From the NCBI GenBank assembly GCA_963932145.1, contig OZ010603.1, forward strand, positions 79,014,828 through 79,078,827: DNA of 64,000 nucleotides. The letters are read 5' to 3'. Both the position numbers and the translations under genes were made by a program. Source of the stretch: Acanthosepion lycidas. Lineage: Eukaryota; Mollusca; Cephalopoda; Sepiida; Sepiidae. The notes beneath the pieces are model-generated. The model was given only the letters and a program-made list of their open reading frames with translations. It searched no databases and was not told the DNA's origin. Numbering within the stretch: position 1 is the stretch's first letter; every line of letters starts with the position of its first letter. Of the stretch, positions 32,121-41,849 are shown one piece after another.

Positions 32121-32693
32121 TATATGCACCAAGATTCCGTCCACAGAAATCCTTGCTTTTCTCTCTGGTGTAATATGAAAGGTGTAGTCCATTATGATCA
32201 ATAGGAACATAGAAAGACCACCACGTTCATTGCTAGAAACTTGATTGAGTAAAAAAAGATTTACCTCCGAGATGCTCTGCTTTGACAAACAGATTTTTTT
32301 TTCTTATCTAGGATATCAATACAAGGGCACACACTACAAAACAAACCCAAGAAAAAAAAATACAGTGTAACCCGGATATAAGAGACCCTGGTATAAGAGA
32401 AACCCGGATATAAGAGAGATTTTATCTGGTCCCAAATTAGAGCCTGTGTTAATGTATACATAATAGACCAAACCCGGATATAAGAGAAACCCGGATATAA
32501 GAGTGATTTTTCTCTGGTCCCAAATTAGAGCCTGTGTTAATGTATATAAATTAGACCAAACCCAGATATAAGAGAAACCCGTATATAATAGACTTCTCCG
32601 GTCCCGACAACTCTCTTATATCCGGGTTACACTGTATTTAAAACATGGAATGTTCTTCCACATCCTCAATAGTCACCAGATTTAGCCGAAGTC
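32121..32693 (-). mobile_element. Block shared with 25957-26511
   Basis: It is collinear with the block at 25957-26511, with the same weak transposase-like minus-strand translation (MFLLIIMDYTFHITPERKAR) and the same right flank ('catcctcaatagtcaccaga'). Small indels separate the copies. Confidence 0.6.
32363..32634. mobile_element. Pogo/Tc1-like MITE with iterated terminal motif, copy 2
   Basis: The element begins CAGTGTAACCCGGATATAAG and ends with the complement, flanked by TA (32361-32362 and 32635-32636). The inner iterations of CCGGATATAAGAG occur as doublets about 70-80 bp apart. It is longer than copy 1 at 26206 by part of an iteration. Confidence 0.85.
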
Positions 32694-33000
32694 GTTGAAA
32701 ATTTCTTTTTACTATAAATAATAAATTAAATATGGTATTTGAAGGGCATACAGCAGCTCTTTCTGCCGATTTTCGAATTTCACGTTTCAGAAGTGGCAGA
32801 AAACCCAGAAAGAAAGAGGTAGTTGAAAACAGCATCTCAAACATTTTTCTGGGGATTAAAAAACAAATTTCTTTAAAGGTGGAATCGAAAATTTACCTAC
32901 CAGTTGGGCTGCAGTCGCTAAAAATGAACCTATTTTTTCCTATAAATAATAAATTAATTTTACATTTATTTTTATATTCAATTGGTTATGACCGACATGA
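32694..33000. other. Unclassified stretch related to 31397-31500
   Basis: A 101-residue plus-strand open frame (32732-33037) has no domain and overlaps repeat-like sequence. I do not call a gene. Confidence 0.3.
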
Positions 33001-34335
33001 TATTAATCGATCTGATCGTCAGGCGACCTGCAATTAATTTTGCAGTCTTTTTTCATCTTTCTTAGTTATTATAGTAATTTTTTTTTATAATTTTTACGGT
33101 TTCTTTGTTACACCCATCCCATGCAAGAGTTTTGCGGATGTTGAAGCCTTTTTGGGAATCTACTTTATCTTTAATACTATTCACAAGTGCTTTTAAATAC
33201 AGGTCGTCGTCGTCTTACGAGTACAATTAGTTTCGACCGATAGGTCGTAGGGCGGCCTGTAATTAATTTTACAGTCCTTTATTTTATCTTTCTTAAGGCA
33301 TTATTGTGATTTTTTAAATAGTTTTTACGAATTCTTTATGTTTGATACCATTTGTATCATCTCTCTGCATATTATTTTGTTTCTTGTATTTTTTACCATT
33401 TTTTAAGGTTTCTTTCCATTTGATAGCATTTGTATCATCTCTCTGCACATTGTTTGGTTTCTTATTTTTACGTTTGGACTTTTAAAGAGGATGGAACGTT
33501 CGCGCGCCAAATATTTTGATGTTTTTTAACGAATCCCATGTAAGAGCTTTGCGGGTGCAGAAGTCTTTTTGGGAGGCCCAGTGGATAGCGACTCGGATTG
33601 AGGAATCAGAGAGCACAGTTCGAATTCCAGTCGTATCCATTACATTCACTTACGTGCTAATACCCTTGGGAAAGGTATAAATCCTATTCTTCTCCCCCCA
33701 TCTATGGGTAAATAGAAGGACAGCCAGGGTTCTATAGCCTTGGATAGCAACTGGTCTACTGCAGAAAGAAATGGCAAGCTACTACGGGAAAAATCTGCCT
33801 CGTCAGTCATGTATCGAAAAATACATGATCATCCTAGCGTGTATCATGCATGTTACATAACTGATTGACTTTACTTTTAATACTATTTACGAGTGCTTTT
33901 ATATATATGTCGCCGTTGCTTTACGACCATAATTGGTTACGACCGACAGGCCGTAAATCGATCTGGTCGTAAATTGGCCTGTAATTAATTTTGCAATCAT
34001 TTTATGTTTCTTTTATGTTTTATATAATTTTTATGGTTTCTTTACGTTCTAATTGAGACGTTAATGTTGGAATGAACGGGCATTTTTTTTTTATTTCTCA
34101 AAGAAAGCGATATCATATTTTAAAAGAGAAGTCTCGTTTATTTTTTAAGATAAATCGTGGTATACATCGACTGTTTAATTTTTTTAAAAATAAGTGTTAT
34201 TTAGCAAGTTCAATTTATTAAGAATGTCCAACTAAGAATTATTATACATTTAATAAAGAACATTCAATAGGCCGTAAAACGATCTGGTCGTAAGTCGGCC
34301 TGTAATTCATTTTGCAATCTTTTTATCTTTCTTCT
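33001..34335 (+). repeat. Old tandem repeats with CTGCAATTAATTTTGCAG-like core
   Basis: The blocks 'cctgtaattaattttgca' and 'gatctggtcgtaa' recur near 33010, 33245, 33960 and 34280, linked by similar sequence ('cttttaatactatt...gagtgctttta'). A SINE at 33572 separates the units. This is ancient and non-coding. Confidence 0.6.
33572..33872 (+). mobile_element. tRNA-derived SINE, plus strand
   Basis: The head 'gcccagtggatagcgactcg' is partly lost. The B-box-like CAGTTCGAATTCCAG is clear, and the body and tail ('gaaatggcaagctactacgg', 'cctagcgtgtatcatgcatg') are complete. It interrupts the older repeats of 33001-34335. Confidence 0.85.
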
Positions 34336-34336
34336 T

Positions 34337-34572
34337 GGGCACAGTGTTATGGTTAGCCAGCTTGTCTCAGTAGATCAATTACAACTGAATAGTGAGTTCG
34401 ATCCTCACTAAGTGCTCTATGCTTTCGACCTTGTGTCACATCTAAGGTATGCTTGGAAAATCATTTGGGCGCTTCGACGTGGTGTAATGGTTAGCAAGTT
34501 TGTCGTGCTAGATCAATTACGACTGGGTTCGATCCTCACTGGGTGCCCCATACTTTCGGCCTTTTGCCACTA
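34337..34572 (+). repeat. Two tandem tRNA-like units (about 130 bp each)
   Basis: Units begin at 34337 and 34467. Each has an A-box-like TGGTGTAATGGTTAGCA, a B-box-like GGTTCGATCCTCAC and a 3' part with 'ttcggccttttgccac'. In the second unit the first and last seven or so bases (GGGCGC... and ...GGTGCCC) can pair as a degenerate acceptor stem. The same units form a longer array at 45605-46195. Confidence 0.75.
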
Positions 34573-34649
34573 AGTTGGTTTAACACATGCATAAAACAGA
34601 AAACATTTCAGTTGCAAAACATACCAAAATATATACAAATATAGGACAT

Positions 34650-34935
34650 CTTAGGAATTAATTTCCTCTTGGTAAACGTTGTTTTTTTGTTTTTTTAAGA
34701 AACATTTTGAAGATACAAACGGGCCCCGGGGAAAGTGCGTAGTTCGGAGGCTGCCCTATCATTGAGCTTGAGTCTGGCGAGTGGACGCCAGCGTTGTCGG
34801 GGAAAGGGGCGATAATTGCCGTGCACCAAACTGGGAAACGTGCAAGCTGCAGGCAAACAGAGTACTCGTGGCCACACATAACAATTCGCGGTTGTAGTCG
34901 TAAGGTCGAACATTCATATGTCGCATAGGTCATAA
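34650..34935. other. GC-elevated unrecognised stretch
   Basis: Overlapping minus-strand open frames of 91 and 72 residues lie here with no recognised motif. Composition is clearly richer in GC than the flanks. It might be an unclassified repeat or a decayed exon. Confidence 0.3.
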
Positions 34936-35024
34936 GTTAACAACGACTTGTACTTTCTGATAATGCCTAATTACTTTACTATATAATTTATATATTTACC
35001 ATTTTATCTACTTTTATGAGGAAT

Positions 35025-36195
35025 TTTGTTTTATATAATACTACTTCTGTACCATAATAATTGTTCCATTTGCCTACACATTTCATACATAGACAGTACC
35101 AAACATTATGGGACAGAGGTAGTCTATTATTATCCATATAATACTACTTCTGTCCCAACACATTTCGTACACTAAATGTACCAACCATTATGGGACAGAG
35201 GTAGTCTATTATTATTTATATAATACTAATTCTGTCCCATAATAATTGTTCCATTTGTTTACATATTTCATACACTAAATGTACCAACTCGTATGGGACA
35301 GAGGCAGTCTGTTATTATTTATATAATAGTACTTCAGTCACATAAAACTAGTTCCATTTGCCTACTCATTTCATACATAAAAAGTACCAAATATTATGGG
35401 ACAGAGGTAATCTATTATTACTTATATAATAATATTTCTAACCCATAATAATTGTTCCATTTGCCTACACATTTCATATATAAAATGTACCAATGCTTAT
35501 GGGACATAGGTAGTCAATTATTATTTATATAATACTACTTGTGTCGCATAATAATTGTTCCATTTGCCTACAGATTTCCTGCAATAAATGTACCATTATG
35601 GGGCAAGTGCTGTGTATTAATATTTTTATAATACTACTTCTGTCCCATTATAATTGTTTCATTTGGCTTTACATTTCCTATATTAAACGTAGTAACTAGT
35701 TTGGGACAAAGGTATATTATGTAATACTATTTCAGTCCCATAATAATTGCCCCTTCTGTCTACATGTTCCATACACTGAAACTACCATCTATTATAGGAC
35801 AGATGGAATCCATTATTACTTATAGAATATAACTTCTGTCCCATAATAATTGTTCCATTTGCCTACGCATTTCATACACTAAATGTATCAAGTATTATGG
35901 GACAAACGTAGTCCATTATCATGTATACAATATTACTCCTGTCCCATAATAATTGTTCCATTTTCCTATAATTTTTATACACTAAATGTACCAACTATTA
36001 TTGAATAGATGTAGTCCAGTATTACTCACATAATATAACTTTTGTTCCATAATCATTGTTCCATTTTCGTGCGTATTTCGTACATTAAATGTACCAATTA
36101 TTATGGGACAAACGTGGTCCATTATTACTTATATAATACTATTTCTGTCACATAATAATTGTTCCGTTTGCATTCACATTTTATGTACTGTATGT
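35025..36195. repeat. Tandem array of about 12 hairpin units, about 100 bp each
   Basis: Each unit holds 'actacttctgtcccataata' and, about 60 bp later, 'attatgggacagaggtagt', which are inverted repeats. The spacing between units is about 90-110 bp. Every unit can fold as a long hairpin. The arm (TTCTGTCCCATAATAATTG) looks like a Stowaway/mariner-type inverted terminal repeat. Diverged units indicate age. Confidence 0.85.
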
Positions 36196-36391
36196 AACAA
36201 TATTTTGCTGAGTGGACCAAGCAGTGTTACAGCATATTGTTTAAAATAAATTTTAGGCCAAGCATCTTCCGCTTTTGTTGGTTGGGGGCGGGGGGGGTAT
36301 CCCGATTTGATGAAATTATTTTCGATGCATTACTAAAGACGCTGTTCTGCAATATAACGATCTTAGTTGCCACCTGTGCAGAGAGAAAATA
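36196..36391. other. No gene seen
   Basis: Ordinary sequence with a poly-G stretch near 36287. Nothing recognised. Confidence 0.4.
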
Positions 36392-36471
36392 TTAGGTTGG
36401 TGCAAAAATAATTTCGTTTTTTAACATATGTTACTATGTGAGAAAACGAAATTATTTTTGCACCAACCTAA
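36392..36471. mobile_element. Mariner-type MITE, copy 4 (80 bp)
   Basis: An 80-bp palindrome TTAGGTTGGTGCAAAAATAA...complement, with TA at 36390-36391 and 36472-36473. Its length and layout are those of the human MADE1 element. It lacks the GACGTAATA segment found in the other three copies. It lies close to the 3' end of the TLC gene. Confidence 0.9.
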
Positions 36472-36667
36472 TAGCATTCTTGCTTCATAATTAAAAAAAA
36501 TAGCATTTTTGTTTTACGGTTCAAGAAAAAACAACAAGAAATCTCTGAATTCAATAAATAAAAATATATTTTAAAAAATAATTTGTTCGAGAAACGAAAA
36601 GTAATTTCTTTCGTTTCTTTTTTTTTTTAGGCGGAACATTTTCGTTTCGTTCATTTTATGTTATTTC

Positions 36668-36673
36668 TTTATT
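36668..36673 (-). promoter_or_regulatory. AATAAA hexamer overlapping the stop codon
   Basis: The minus strand reads CAATAAAG, in which TAA is the stop codon of the TLC gene. If used as a poly(A) signal the 3' UTR would be very short. No better AATAAA was noticed in the 170 bp downstream. Confidence 0.35.
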
Positions 36674-37623
36674 GATTTACGAACTTACCAAATATTTCAA
36701 CACATTCTGAGGAAACATTCGTATTTATATTCGGGTGTTGTTCGTTGACAATATGTGTATTTTCTAGTGATACAGTCTGACGGCTTTGTCTCGTATTTTG
36801 TGAAATGTTTACTTTTTTCTCTGAAAGCTGAGCAGCTTTGGACGATAAGTTATTTTCAAAAACAATTTTCTTCCCGTCTTTTTGCGTGCTTTTCAGAAAG
36901 TCTTTATCCATTTTTTTCATGAGGATTTTGTTTATCAGCGGACCAATCTGTGTGAAGCCCTTCAAAGGTGACGGTGATGGCAATGGCGTATTGGACGATG
37001 ACGTACGAACACTTAGAGATTTCTTCTTTTCTTTCGTGTGACTGTAAGTGTAGAACGCTTGAACTATCATCCAAACATTGATAATTCCAAAAAAGAAGAC
37101 GGACATAAAAAACAACACAAGAGAAACTGATTTCATTCGAAAAGGATTCTGGGTGTAGCAAGCAAAGGTCAGACAGATCATTGGCACAATACCACGAAAG
37201 ACAAGAGTAAGATTACAGCCAGTCATGATAAATATATAATATCCATACATGTTTTTCGCGTGCAAGTTTGTATCTCGAAGAATACGGCTGATTGCAACAG
37301 GCGTTGTGCTTAGTTCCATAAAAAGTCCGCAAATTCCGAGGAACGTATTCTGTTGGTAACTGCTGATGATGGTGTATGTACATAGCGTGACAATATGATG
37401 AATTATTAATGCAGGAAATTTACTGTCTATTGTCATGACAATGTTACCGAATGAAAAGAATAAATATCTACCAATGTTTATGTTGAAAGTCAGTTTCAGG
37501 ATTTGCGGAATGCTATAAACAGTGGGGAAATAGAATGGATACTTAAGGACTTCGCTTTCTTTTAAAGAAATGCATCCAAGAATAACCGTTGTCAATGTTA
37601 GGAGTTGTTGAGTTATTCTGAAA
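36669..37623 (-). CDS. TLC-domain membrane protein, terminal coding exon
   Basis: The exon encodes FRITQQLLTLTTVILG onwards, to the stop at 36669. Joined to exon 1 (61845-62095) it gives a 401-residue protein. IIHHIVTLCTYTI, with the paired histidines at residues 159-160 of the joined protein, and FMELSTTPVAISRIL after it match the core of TRAM/LAG1/CLN8 domains. FFGIINVWMIVQAFYTY is the last membrane segment. The pattern is closest, from memory, to TLCD4/TMEM56-like proteins, which sit in endomembranes and relate to lipid handling. The tail from about residue 282 is Ser/Pro/Lys-rich and probably cytosolic. The acceptor is a pyrimidine tract then CTTCAG; an alternative AG six bases on (start at 37617) also keeps frame. 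The stop codon lies inside an AATAAA hexamer (36668-36673). Confidence 0.8.
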
Positions 37624-37739
37624 CTGAAGCAGAAAATGAAATCATTAAAGATAATCATTAAACAAACGATATATTAAAAGAAAAGAAGAATTATTTTTAA
37701 TTTCTTAAATAATCGTCAATGCTTATTTTCTTACGTTCT

Positions 37740-38120
37740 TTTTTTTATTTTATTTCTCTTTCTTTGAATAGTTTAAAAGTTGTTTGAATTTCTTAGATGA
37801 AGTCTTGTCAATTATTATTCAATTTTGACTAGTATTTCTTTCATCTTATTTCTCTTCTTTTTACACTAAGTAGTAATAGTCTTAAGTTGCCTGCATTTCT
37901 TAGATGAAGCATTGGAAATTATTATTAATTTTTGACTCGTATTTTTTTCATCTTATTTCTCTGGTTTTTACCCCTAGTAGTAATAGTTTTCAATAGCCTG
38001 ACTTTCTTAGAGGAAGCATTGGAAATTATTATTCATTTATTGCATCTTATTTCTTTTGCTTTTACAGTCTTAAATTGTCTGAATTTATTAGATTTCTTGA
38101 ATTTCGACTAAAATTTGTAT
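37740..38120 (-). repeat. About 3.5 tandem units of about 115 bp in the TLC intron
   Basis: The blocks 'gaatttcttagatgaag', 'ggaaattattatt' and 'atcttatttctctt' recur near 37795, 37905, 38010 and, in part, 38080. This is T-rich and non-coding. Confidence 0.7.
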
Positions 38121-38190
38121 CATCTTAATTTCAGATGCTTTTTATCGCACCTGCCCACTCACTAAAAAAGCATCTGAAATTAGATTAAAA
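38121..38190. repeat. Hairpin
   Basis: The arm 'taatttcagatgcttttt' (38127-38143) is repeated inverted at 38164-38183. The loop is about 20 bases. Confidence 0.65.
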
Positions 38191-38276
38191 TGAAAGAAAT
38201 ACTACAAAAATGCTCACGAAACGCACCTTAACGTAAACAATGACAACATAATATTGTCCGACAATTATTTAATATA

Positions 38277-38361
38277 TTACTGTTTATAAACACACAGTCT
38301 TCGTGAGCAGAAATGATCGATCAAGAAACATCGTCGAAGATTGTGTGTTTATAAAAAGTAA
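38277..38361. repeat. Long hairpin, 27-bp arms
   Basis: Arms 38277-38303 and 38335-38361 match at 25 of 27 positions (TTTATAAACACACA core). The 31-base loop contains GATCGATC and GAAAC. Confidence 0.75.
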
Positions 38362-38380
38362 TTTGAACTTTGCTAATCAG

Positions 38381-38469
38381 ACGCTTCTCTGTAGCTGAAT
38401 GGTACCGCACGTCAGATCAAATGAAAATTTCCGTATAGGAATACAAGTTCGATTTCTGTCGGAGAACGC
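38381..38469 (+). repeat. tRNA-like sequence (degenerate tRNA or SINE head)
   Basis: TAGCTGAATGG (38392-38402) fits an A box and AAGTTCGATTTCT (38445-38457) a B box. The ends CTTCTC and GAGAACG could form part of an acceptor stem. The space between boxes is long and holds a TTCC/GGAA stem, as in a long variable arm. It is not a canonical tRNA. SINE head or tRNA pseudogene are both possible. Confidence 0.45.
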
Positions 38470-38675
38470 ATATTTTCATACAAAAGTTCTCAAACATTTA
38501 GGCCGGTAAATGTAATTAATACTGCTTAATTAAAAAACACAGCATTTACTTAAATAAATTTTATCCATAAAAATAACATATAAACAGAAAATACATGGTG
38601 GTTTTAAGCTAGTCAATAATATATCAAAAAAGAACTCCAGACTACGAATCATCTTTTATAAAAAAAATATATGAG

Positions 38676-38840
38676 TGTGAACAGTGAAGTCAACACTCAG
38701 AGGCGACAGACTTTTTCATATTAGACGCAATCGTCAGGCCTGAGTGTTGACTTCAATGTTGACTTTTATATTTACATAGGCTCTATCGCTAATATTGAGC
38801 GCTTTATCTCATAAATATAGCACACCTTAAAACTATATTT

Positions 38841-38842
<2 letters not shown>
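38676..38842 (-). repeat. Inverted copy of the 5257-5422 unit, with complete CTGACGA...GAAA...GTC order
   Basis: On the minus strand the piece runs from (TA)n through 'gagcgctttatctcata'-like sequence (inverted) to the hairpin. The arms CAACACTCAG (38691-38700) and CTGAGTGTTG (38736-38745) enclose CTGACGA (38737-38731), GAAA (38717-38714) and GTC (38711-38709 or 38707-38705). These are the conserved strings of a hammerhead core in the right order. Stem II is weaker here than in the 5.3-kb copy. Confidence 0.7.

Positions 38843-38907
<65 letters not shown>
38843..38907. repeat. (TA)n tract
   Basis: A TA run of about 65 bp directly at the end of the inverted hairpin unit. The minus-strand 104-residue open frame across it is mostly an Ile/Tyr run and is not a gene. 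Confidence 0.95.
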
Positions 38908-38911
<4 letters not shown>

Positions 38912-39494
38912 CCTTAAGGAACTGAGTTCTTGATCAAATCGAATTCCTGAATAATTATTATAATTATTCATGAATACCACTACATGCTTATCAAGAAGAC
39001 ACGCGTCACATTTCTCAGACCATAGCTCAATTAGGAACCATTTAAACATAAACGAAAGCCTACCAAACTTCATTCGCAACATATTTGTAGTAAATAAGAC
39101 CATAAAACCTTCAGCCACAGGTAAAAAAAACGACTAAAAATAATGAAGCTTTAATAATAAACAGAAAAAGACAACGCTCAGTAATATAAACTATGAACAC
39201 GGCCACAACGTGCTGACCGTGTTTGAAAAAAATAAAACATTCCCATCACTATGGATTTATATGTATAAAAATGTACATATTCAGTTAAAAATAAAATAAA
39301 TCATTCTTGATAATGGCTGACAGATTGTCCGAAAAGGCTCAAAGATATAAGAACATTTGGACTGTTTTACACGGTCATATTCAGAAAAGGAAACACTTGT
39401 ACGAAAGCACTATAACTTGAATAAAAAGCTTAATCGCAATACTCTTAGTTATTTTTAAGGAAACTGATATAAAAGAGGTATTTCTGACCAAATA

Positions 39495-39498
<4 letters not shown>
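38908..39498. other. Intron sequence, no element recognised
   Basis: No conserved motif was found. Low-complexity A-rich stretches only. Confidence 0.35.

Positions 39499-39564
<66 letters not shown>
39499..39564. repeat. (TA)n tract
   Basis: A TA run of about 60 bp bordering the family G unit. Confidence 0.95.
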
Positions 39565-39570
<6 letters not shown>

Positions 39571-39790
39571 ATTTATATACCCAAGTATATAATTGGTGTA
39601 TACAGAATGAATTCCAATAACCAACAATTACTATTCTTAAAAGAGTGCTCAATACAGAGTAGAGCAGATATAATTATTTATTTAAAGAATTATAACATAA
39701 ATATGTTATAAAATCACTGCAAAAATAGCCATTTTGTTTCAACAACTCCGGTTTATTATCAAGTGATGAATGTAAAATAAATGGTTTTAA
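39565..39790 (-). repeat. Family G unit, inverted copy of 8737-8925
   Basis: The minus strand carries CTTGATAATAAACCGGAGTT followed by GTTGAAACAAAATGGC, then sequence collinear with 8770-8925 up to the (TA)n border. It has the same border type as the copy at 8 kb. Confidence 0.75.
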
Positions 39791-39854
39791 AAGTTTCAAA
39801 TTAATTAACGATACTTTAAATTCAAATTTCAAAAGTTTCAAATTAATTAACGAT

Positions 39855-39900
39855 ATATGTATGTATGTATGTATGTATATGTATGTTTGTATGTGTGCGT

Positions 39901-39936
<36 letters not shown>

Positions 39937-39940
39937 TTTG
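39855..39940. repeat. (GTAT)n and (GA)n microsatellites
   Basis: A GTAT run, a transition with GTGTGCGTG, and a GA run. Open frames on both strands here are artefacts of the repeats. Confidence 0.9.
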
Positions 39941-39954
39941 GAGTGCTTAATGTA

Positions 39955-40260
39955 TGCCGGGTCGGTGTGTATTACTCCCAAATCTTCTGCGGGGTGGGAG
40001 TGGTTTAAGCATGTTGGGGGTCTCGCACAGTGCTTTGCGGCACTCTCTATCTTCACAATATTTGCTTTTTTTTTCTTCCTACATTCATATACGTTGCAAA
40101 TTAAACTAAGCACAACTGACTATTAAAGGATGAAACATTTTTTTATATCATTCTGGGCGCTTTTTTTTGTCTAAATCGGAGAATTTTTTTTTTTTTTTTT
40201 TTGCAAAGTCGCGAAAAACACTCTATAAAATTCACTATATTTTATCTATAATGTTGAATC
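39955..40260 (+). repeat. Dispersed repeat, copy 1
   Basis: It shares 'gtcggtgtgtattactcccaaat'-like sequence, 'tttgctttttttttcttcct', 'acattcatatacgttgcaaa' and 'attctgggcg' with 49690-49960. It lies directly before the Helitron-like scrap. It may be part of the same element, but the second copy lacks the helicase part. Confidence 0.6.
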
Positions 40261-40760
40261 TATATATAAAATTCTGTGACTTCCGTTAGTCCGTCCACTC
40301 ATGACACTCTCTAAAATATCCATACATTGACCGATCGAAACCAAATTTTGGGGAGAAGTGCAAACAGGGAAGTAGGATACAAAGTACAGTTGGTTTTACT
40401 AGAGTGTGTAGCTTAGTACAATAAATTTTCATTATGTTTTTTTGAAAAAGTAAAAGCTTTATTATTCAACATACTTCCACTATTTTAAAATCAATTTAAT
40501 GTTTAAAATAACAAATATTTATTTAATTAACATGCATAATTGTTTTTGCATATCTTTTCTTTAAGTTTTTATATATACAAGAATACAGTTTCCAGTTCGC
40601 CCTGCGTTTGCGAGAACTATAAACAAATCCCAAGGCCAAACACTTCAAAACTTTCCATCTTTCTGAGATCATCATGATAGGTGCAACTGGTAAGGCAAAA
40701 ATATGTGTAGCTCTCTCCATTACTGAATTTTTCCCTTTTACGTTTAAATGCAACGTCTGA
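40261..40760 (+). mobile_element. Helitron scrap (PIF1-like helicase C-terminal motif)
   Basis: At about 40578-40660 the plus strand encodes QFPVRPAFARTINKSQGQTLQ (shown here to 21 residues less one: FPVRPAFARTINKSQGQTLQ). This matches the highly conserved motif VI region of Helitron/PIF1 helicases (FPVRLAFAMTINKSQGQT). The segment 40261-40330 ('tataaaattctgtgac...ccgtccactcatgac') resembles non-coding ends common beside Helitrons. Nothing else of Rep or helicase was found, so it is a dead fragment. Confidence 0.7.
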
Positions 40761-41229
40761 CAGTTATGGTTAGGCGTTCATTAAAACGTGAAAAAATTAT
40801 CAATTATGGAATTTTTTCTTTTATGTTGGAATGTAATGGTCATGTGCGCATTAAAGCGTGAAAATTGTTTTTTATTCACATTTTAAAACATTATTCTATT
40901 CAGTGTCGGCTTCAATATTTAATGTAGATTGCTTCGAGGATCTGTAGTTTTAATTTGTTATTTTCTTGGTATAGGATCAATCAGTATTTTTCTATAATGT
41001 GAATGTGGACAGGAATGTTGGTGTAAATGTTTCACAATACCTTGATGATGATCTCAGAAAGAGATGGAAAGTACTTGGGAAATAAAAGTAATTTTCACTA
41101 TTACAGTGCATTTCTTGCTTCATTTGATTGTAATATACGGAAAAATATTCGGGAATCTGAAAGGATTATGATAAAAATAGGCAGACATAATGTTTGTAAT
41201 TTATTCAATCAGACATACCTAAAAGAAAA
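40761..41229. other. Intron sequence with repeated 'gtgaaaa' segments
   Basis: Two diverged segments, near 40740-40800 and 40805-40865, share 'attaaaacgtgaaaa...attatggaattttttctttta'. No gene. Confidence 0.35.
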
Positions 41230-41480
41230 TTTGCTTCCTAAATACACACAGACACACACGCACGTATATATATATATATATATATATATATTCATACATG
41301 TTTCATTAAATAATATAGACAAGTGTTGTCTATTTTATGTAAATTCTTTTCATAACGTCTGATAAGCTTAATAACATTATCATTAAACGAAGAAAGAAAA
41401 TCACAATATTGATCCATATTTTTTAATCCAATCTAAGCTTTCGGCTTACATAAGTCATTATCAAAGATGACAATTACTGT
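41230..41480. repeat. Family E unit around (CA)n-(TA)n
   Basis: 'cctaaatacacacagacaca', (TA)n, 'tacatgtttcattaaataat' and, further on, 'agctttcggcttacataagt'...'tatcaaag' (minus strand: CTTTGATAATGACTTATGTA then AGCCGAAAGC) parallel 53440-54140. The hairpin TTA-containing stem lies between the CTTTGATAA and CGAAAG strings. Confidence 0.5.
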
Positions 41481-41849
41481 ACAATATATTAAGCAATACA
41501 CGGACAAGAATGTGATGATAGTCTGTTTCTGTTTACATGGATGATTTCCAAGCAACGATAAACACGTGCATATAAGACGCTGGAAGCGAAAATCGCACCG
41601 CAGCTCATGACGTCACACATGACCACTCGAGAGGGAATTTGAGAAGTATTAAGTATGGGAAGCCGTTGGTATAAACCAATGGCTTCTGTTACCAATTATA
41701 GACATTTAAGGATATTTGTGGAGATTTCATAGTTTATATCAGTATATCTGCATTCAAACATGTTTCATTGAATAATATATACATATATCTATTTATATTT
41801 ATAATGATTCTTTCCGGTTCTCTAATCAGTTGAGATGAAATTAATCAAG

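Noticed and set aside
34337-34572. Functional tRNA genes
   Set aside because: The A and B boxes are fair, but no proper anticodon arm could be drawn and the acceptor pairing is imperfect; the unit is repeated with a non-tRNA 3' part.
36838-37161. Open frames overlapping the TLC exon in other phases (67 residues plus, 85 residues minus)
   Set aside because: They are shadows of the TLC coding exon, which has clear domain evidence.
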